From Candidatus Kuenenia stuttgartensis (lineage in GTDB: Bacteria; Planctomycetota; Planctomycetia; Isosphaerales; Isosphaeraceae), in assembly GCA_945874095.1 (NCBI GenBank), contig CAMCFM010000002.1:1-37126 (forward strand): a stretch of 37,126 nucleotides of DNA, given 5' to 3'. Below the pieces are notes generated by a model. The model was not told the DNA's origin, did no database searches, and was given only the letters and a program-made list of their open reading frames with translations. This document shows, piece by piece, positions 34,101-37,126 of the stretch (its first letter is position 1; the number at the start of each line of letters is the position of its first letter). The translations under genes and the position numbers were made by a program.

Positions 34101-34781
34101 GGCAAGCACGTTGTCTGTGGATTGGATCAGGTCGTTACCGTCCTGGCCGCGAACAGCCAGCGAGTCCACACCACTGGTGCCAATGATGTTGACGATATCG
34201 CTGCCTTGACCAGCATCGACAACCGTCACTGTAGCTTCCAGTTTATCCGCAATCGTAATCGTGTTTCCACCTGCACCGCCCTGATAATTCAGTTCGGTTA
34301 AGCCTGAATTATAGGTGAAATGACCGATTGAGGTGTCGACGTTACCAGTCAATTCAAAGGTCGAAGGATTTAGAGAGGTCGAGAAGCCAATTTTCTGGCC
34401 GCTGGAATTGACGGACTGATCAATCGTCAGGCTCGAAAGACCTGTCGCATTGACATTAACGCCGGCGGAGCTGCCAACGGCAAGAGTCTGTATGCCGGGA
34501 TCGACGGAATCGAAGTCAAATGGGCTTTCGAATCCGGCAGTGCCGAGGCTGAATTGATTGTTGTAGTAAAGTCCGCCAGAGATGGCGAAACTGAGGTCAT
34601 CAGCGCCTGTGAAGTCAGCGATATTGCCAACAAGTGTGGCGCTGTATGCCATCAGACGTCGGTCTTCCATGCCCTCAATGATTGGGGCAAATCTGGAAGT
34701 GTTCTTGACCCGCGCGATTGGTTTGCGGATGTCCCGGCAGGGCTCTGCGGACCGCAAGTTTTTTGAATTGGACATGGTCAT
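31116..34781 (-). CDS. Giant RTX-like calcium-binding surface protein with MEDRRLMA motif and Lys/Ala tail
   Basis: A 1221-residue secreted or surface protein. Near residues 37-46 it carries EGMEDRRLMA, close to the LEPR-XLL-type sorting motif of large planctomycete proteins, and no classical signal peptide. Hemolysin-type calcium-binding nonapeptide repeats (GGxGxDxx) occur in three blocks: about 235-270, about 690-790 and about 935-1080. The last is the longest, with NGGNGNDTI, DGGEGNDLL and GGLGNDMMYG. Between the blocks are beta-rich segments with many Asn/Thr/Ser. The final 35 residues are Lys/Ala-rich (PAKAKATAKAKTTDKAKK), unlike the acidic remainder. It has no obvious enzymatic domain, so an adhesion or matrix role is inferred. 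Confidence 0.88.
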   Translation of the reverse strand: MTMSNSKNLRSAEPCRDIRKPIARVKNTSRFAPIIEGMEDRRLMAYSATLVGNIADFTGADDLSFAISGGLYYNNQFSLGTAGFESPFDFDSVDPGIQTLAVGSSAGVNVNATGLSSLTIDQSVNSSGQKIGFSTSLNPSTFELTGNVDTSIGHFTYNSGLTELNYQGGAGGNTITIADKLEATVTVVDAGQGSDIVNIIGTSGVDSLAVRGQDGNDLIQSTDNVLAGVALGGGAGNDTLKGGAGNDVLDGGIGDDTYLLSTGNDTIIDSAAVDSNQIVARGTVLGDNITIDQVLRASDALVTISVNGLTSTMEVTGVSVIQLYAGDGSDNVFLSSSLDAGGSDTNAIGVRSWLGQGDDFIDTTLKSVDAIFQASALGEIGNDTFQGGAGSDAFYGGEDSDTYIQNGPLSIGSYFEGNTGINTLFVQASNTQIFADLSNTLHTVINGNTDPQLLSNSVNAIYLLGTSDTSNAFDILDLSNTTVETLTVQAVVGAANTATYEATQGDDNLRVDATATPDSLQIIGLPYYSILLNFNNSQDVMSLNGLAGNDSLEVTANNSSIINYTGGVGNDTLLINPTSAAANFVGGSGEDKVLLNGSNQGDTIAVTETATQTYNLSLNGVTSTASGVGLIDINGFAGDDSITATTLATASAYPITILAYGGIGNDTVNMTGINNGHVEVFGGSNNDTITGPAFALYSELNGGSGNDTITGGGSSDLINGDSGDDFLSGLAGNDSITGDGGNDIIVGGLGDDSLSGGDSSDVFIWNLGDGNDVIGGGQGQDALVFNGSATSSNVFSTSSIPGPAAPGIVGPGLSNLALIQIVGNGSASATDLEHVSLVGGSGGDTFNVGNMQQTSMTLVDAAFAPGSTGNVANVSGTDVGDTIVITTPSPGQVNINGLPALVRLFNSVKPGDTLNLDAGAGNDNISITADAFDQISTVINGGDGNDFIDGFNIVNGGNGNDTIYGTGLNDVLNGGNGNDSIDGGEGNDLLLGGAGNDFINGGDGNDSIWGEAGNDSLIGGLGNDMMYGGLGNDYMLGGTPETANTKHKPRKSGLPNDGNDTMLGGNGFDKVDGGNGDNLLDAGADNIRETVLGGSGNDMAFTHQATEKNYDRTALDGGFQHIYKQGVLSEPPTPAVPVNANSLSYRIPAFYYTGHIFSNGTVVEQPPLSEMIARGRTVITTASASVKPKVTVKAASMSANKLTPAKAKATAKAKTTDKAKK

Positions 34782-35395
34782 CAGAAAGGTCCCCGAATCA
34801 GATTAGGAGCAAAGGTCTTGGAATTGCTGACGGTCAACGCCACTTCCTAAGCGTAAAACCGGAACACTGGATACCATTGAGTGAGGTGGTCGCCCAGATT
34901 ACTCATATATACCAGTCAATCGTATCATGATTTAATTATCAACTAATAAAGAACCTGATCCTCAGATTTTCTATATATAGGAAAAGTTTTGCAGATGTAG
35001 AATTGGCGCATCGCGCATTTACGGACTATCCGTGTTCAAAAAAGTTCTTGAAAGTTAGAGCATTTGTTGACAGTGTTTGTTTTCGATGTATCTTGGTCAA
35101 ATTCCAATCCCTGCTTATGTTACGAAGATAATTGCTTGAATTTGTTGGTACCTGTTCGGGTTTGAAAGTCAAATGGAAATGGTTGATTTTGATCGGAAAT
35201 GTAACGAAAAAACCGCCTTTGTGCGTTGGTGCAGAAATGATGATATTCGTAAACATTCACGAAGACGTATTCGTAAATCTAATCGCTGCGGATTTTGCCG
35301 TTTCGGCGATTCCTGATGATCAGGATTGATCGGAACGGTTCGAATGATTCTTTGCGAGACACGCGTATGGTCCCCAAAGCTCTGATGGGACTCGA
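34782..35395. other. AT-rich intergenic region upstream of the RTX-like gene
   Basis: A 614-bp gap between the ligA end and the RTX-like gene start, both on the minus strand, so the part near 34782-35000 should hold the RTX-gene promoter. It contains a nearly palindromic TTTTCTATATATAGGAAAA at 34967-34985. A 15-bp palindrome TCCTGATGATCAGGA (35311-35325) and GCCGTTTCGGC (35297-35307) lie 70-100 bp downstream of ligA and may act as its terminator region. Small reading frames here have no protein-like features. Confidence 0.45.
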
Positions 35396-37126
35396 TTACA
35401 AGCTCGCTTCCAAGCCATCCAGCCAAGCTTCATCCACCACAGTCACCCCCAGCGATTGAGCCTTATCCAGCTTTGAACCCGCTTCAGCACCAGCCACCAC
35501 AAAATCGGTCTTTTTCGATACTGAGCCGGAAGTCTTTCCACCCAGACGTTTGATCAAAGCCTCAGCCTCGTGGCGAGCCCGCCTTGGGAGTGTCCCTGTC
35601 AGAACCACGGTCTTGCCAGCAAGTGCCAGTCCCGTTGCCACTCGTTTCGCAACCGGAGCAGGGTCTACACCTGCCAGAGCGAGTTCATCCAAAAGTGTTT
35701 GCGTGCTTTCCCGATCCAAAAATTCGCGAATCGAGGCCGCTACAATCGGGCCCACTTCCTGAGTGGATTCCAGCGTTTTTAAATCTGCCGAACGAACCGA
35801 TTCCAACGTTCCGAACGTTTCTGCCAGTACTTCGCTAAGTCTCTCACCAACATGTCTTATGTTCAGTGCTGTCAGGAATCGGTCGAGACTGCGATGTCGG
35901 CTCGCAGTGATTCCAGCCACCAGATTCACTGCCGATTTCTCGCCCATCCGCTCCAGACCTGCAAGTTCCGGAACAGTCAGTCGATACAAGTCTGCAGGGC
36001 CTGAAACCAGCCCTTGCTCCACGAGTTGATCCACCACCTTCTCGCCAAGGCCGTCAATATCCATGCAATTGCGACTAGCCCAGTAAGTCAGCCAAGTTTT
36101 CAGCTGACCCGTACAGCCCCCCCTGCCCGCCGCGCATCGCCAATCGACTTCGCCAGGAACCTGTTCGAGCGTGCTACCACACACTGGACAATTTTTGGGC
36201 CTTTCGATCGCTTGCTCATCGCCAGTTCGGACCGATGTTTCCACTCGTACGACTTGAGGAATGATCTCGCCAGCCTTCTGAATCACCACAAGATCACCCA
36301 CCCGAACATCCTTCCGCTCAATTTCATCGAAGTTGTGCAGACTTGCCCTCTGAACCGTGGTCCCAGCCAGTAGCACGGGATCCAACTCGGCAACTGGAGT
36401 GATCTTACCGGTTTTGCCAACCTGAAAAGTGACGCCTAAAAGTCGTGTGGCAGCCTCTTCGGCTTCATACTTGTAGGCGATGGCCCAACGTGGCGACTTT
36501 GATGTAAAACCGAGCATCTCACGGTGGTCGAATCGATCCACCTTAATCACCAGCCCATCAATCGGGAAGTCGAGGGTAGACCGCTTCTTCTCCCATTCTT
36601 CCGCATAGGCGAGAATTTCAGAAACACTGCGACAGACTCGCCAGAACGGGCTGGTGGGGATACCCCATTGACGGAACCGCTCGAGCAATTCTGAGAATCG
36701 GTCAGGTAAATGATCCTGGCCGACAAAACCGAGACTATGGGCTTCAAAATTCAATCGGCGTTTGGCGCATTGGCGGCTGTCCAGAAGCTTTAGAGAGCCG
36801 GCTGTGCTGTTCCGGGGATTGGCCAGAGCCACATCGCCGCGTGCGCGTCGCTCGACGTTCAGCCGTTCCATCTCGGCGTAAGTCATATAAACTTCGCCTC
36901 GAATTTCGATCCTGTCAGGGGCTGGAAGATCGCTGTTCACTGTTTGTAACTGAAGCGGAATCGACTTCACAGTGCGAAGATTTGCCGTGATATCGTCGCC
37001 GGTTTCACCATCGCCTCGAGATAAGCCGCGATTGAGCTTGCCGTTCTCATAGAGCAGGTTGGCCGAGACTCCATCGACTTTGAGCTCGACCGTAAATTCT
37101 ATCAACTCATTATCAGGTAGAAGTTT
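35396..37126 (-). CDS. ligA: NAD-dependent DNA ligase (N-terminus beyond the window)
   Basis: The replicative ligase that seals nicks in DNA using NAD+. 576 residues are visible. The frame is open to the window edge, so about 110 N-terminal residues (domain Ia) are missing. Seen in order: the adenylation motif ELKVDG with the catalytic Lys at visible residue 16, RGDGETGDDITAN, EIRGEVYMTY, DFPIDGLVIKVD and SPRWAIAYKYEAEEA. An OB region follows, then a four-Cys zinc finger (CPVCG and RCAAGRGGC), helix-hairpin-helix repeats (DIDGLGEKVVDQLV, LERMGEKSAVNLV, IRHVGERLSEVLA) and a C-terminal BRCT domain (LAGKTVVLTGTLPRRAR to WLDG). The second Cys pair has an unusually wide spacing of six residues. 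Confidence 0.96.
   Translation of the reverse strand, partial: KLLPDNELIEFTVELKVDGVSANLLYENGKLNRGLSRGDGETGDDITANLRTVKSIPLQLQTVNSDLPAPDRIEIRGEVYMTYAEMERLNVERRARGDVALANPRNSTAGSLKLLDSRQCAKRRLNFEAHSLGFVGQDHLPDRFSELLERFRQWGIPTSPFWRVCRSVSEILAYAEEWEKKRSTLDFPIDGLVIKVDRFDHREMLGFTSKSPRWAIAYKYEAEEAATRLLGVTFQVGKTGKITPVAELDPVLLAGTTVQRASLHNFDEIERKDVRVGDLVVIQKAGEIIPQVVRVETSVRTGDEQAIERPKNCPVCGSTLEQVPGEVDWRCAAGRGGCTGQLKTWLTYWASRNCMDIDGLGEKVVDQLVEQGLVSGPADLYRLTVPELAGLERMGEKSAVNLVAGITASRHRSLDRFLTALNIRHVGERLSEVLAETFGTLESVRSADLKTLESTQEVGPIVAASIREFLDRESTQTLLDELALAGVDPAPVAKRVATGLALAGKTVVLTGTLPRRARHEAEALIKRLGGKTSGSVSKKTDFVVAGAEAGSKLDKAQSLGVTVVDEAWLDGLEASL

Noticed and set aside
35026..35329. Small frames on both strands in the gap after ligA
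   Set aside because: They overlap each other, have low-complexity AT-driven composition and lack ribosome binding sites or known motifs.

Overview
The window looks like a chromosomal piece of a planctomycete, probably from the Gemmatales/Isosphaerales side. This is an inference from several features: two very large surface proteins with N-terminal E-D-R sorting-type motifs (LEDRTVPT and MEDRRLMA) in place of ordinary signal peptides, Calx-beta and RTX repeat architectures, a caa3-type oxidase operon with heme A synthesis genes, and short dispersed palindromic repeats in the intergenic gaps. No rRNA, tRNA, CRISPR array, transposase or phage gene was seen.

Layout. (1) 1-5561, plus strand: the 3' part of a terminal oxidase operon, with coxA (cut by the window edge), ctaA, ctaB, coxC, a subunit IV and a SCO-DUF420 fusion. 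The oxidase is of the A2 type (YSHP motif). Subunit II and cytochrome c should lie upstream. (2) 5562-12133: a housekeeping and accessory stretch with a repeat-filled convergent gap, an SH3-type exported protein and a DUF362 protein on the minus strand, a histidine-kinase-type ATPase protein on plus, an aldose 1-epimerase-like protein on minus, and an Ldh_2-family dehydrogenase on plus. (3) 12316-22708: a glycan biosynthesis cluster. Eight plus-strand genes are packed with overlapping or abutting stop and start codons (Gfo/Idh/MocA oxidoreductase, polysaccharide deacetylase, zinc-ribbon methyltransferase, flippase-like membrane protein, methyltransferase, two GT4 glycosyltransferases, small methyltransferase). 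They face two minus-strand glycosyltransferases (GT4, GT2). The flippase without a visible polymerase suggests lipid-linked or surface glycan assembly. (4) 23106-34781: a surface and secreted protein region with a 1330-residue subtilase carrying seven Calx-beta repeats, an 840-bp noncoding repeat island, an unrecognised 627-residue exported protein, an S1/P1 nuclease with all nine zinc ligands, and a 1221-residue RTX-like protein with a Lys/Ala tail. Clear hairpin terminators separate these genes. (5) 34782-37126: an AT-rich gap and the 3' three quarters of ligA on the minus strand.

The most unusual material is noncoding and repetitive: a dispersed element with the core GGTCTTGGCGCTAGC in three places, a pair of 72-bp tandem units whose hairpin shows a compensatory base-pair change, inverted 28-bp elements after the oxidase operon, and a 40-bp sequence shared between two distant gaps. 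Among proteins, the candidates for something undescribed are the 627-residue duplicated-domain protein and the shared sorting-type motif on the two giant proteins. I did not find a clear new defence or mobile system.
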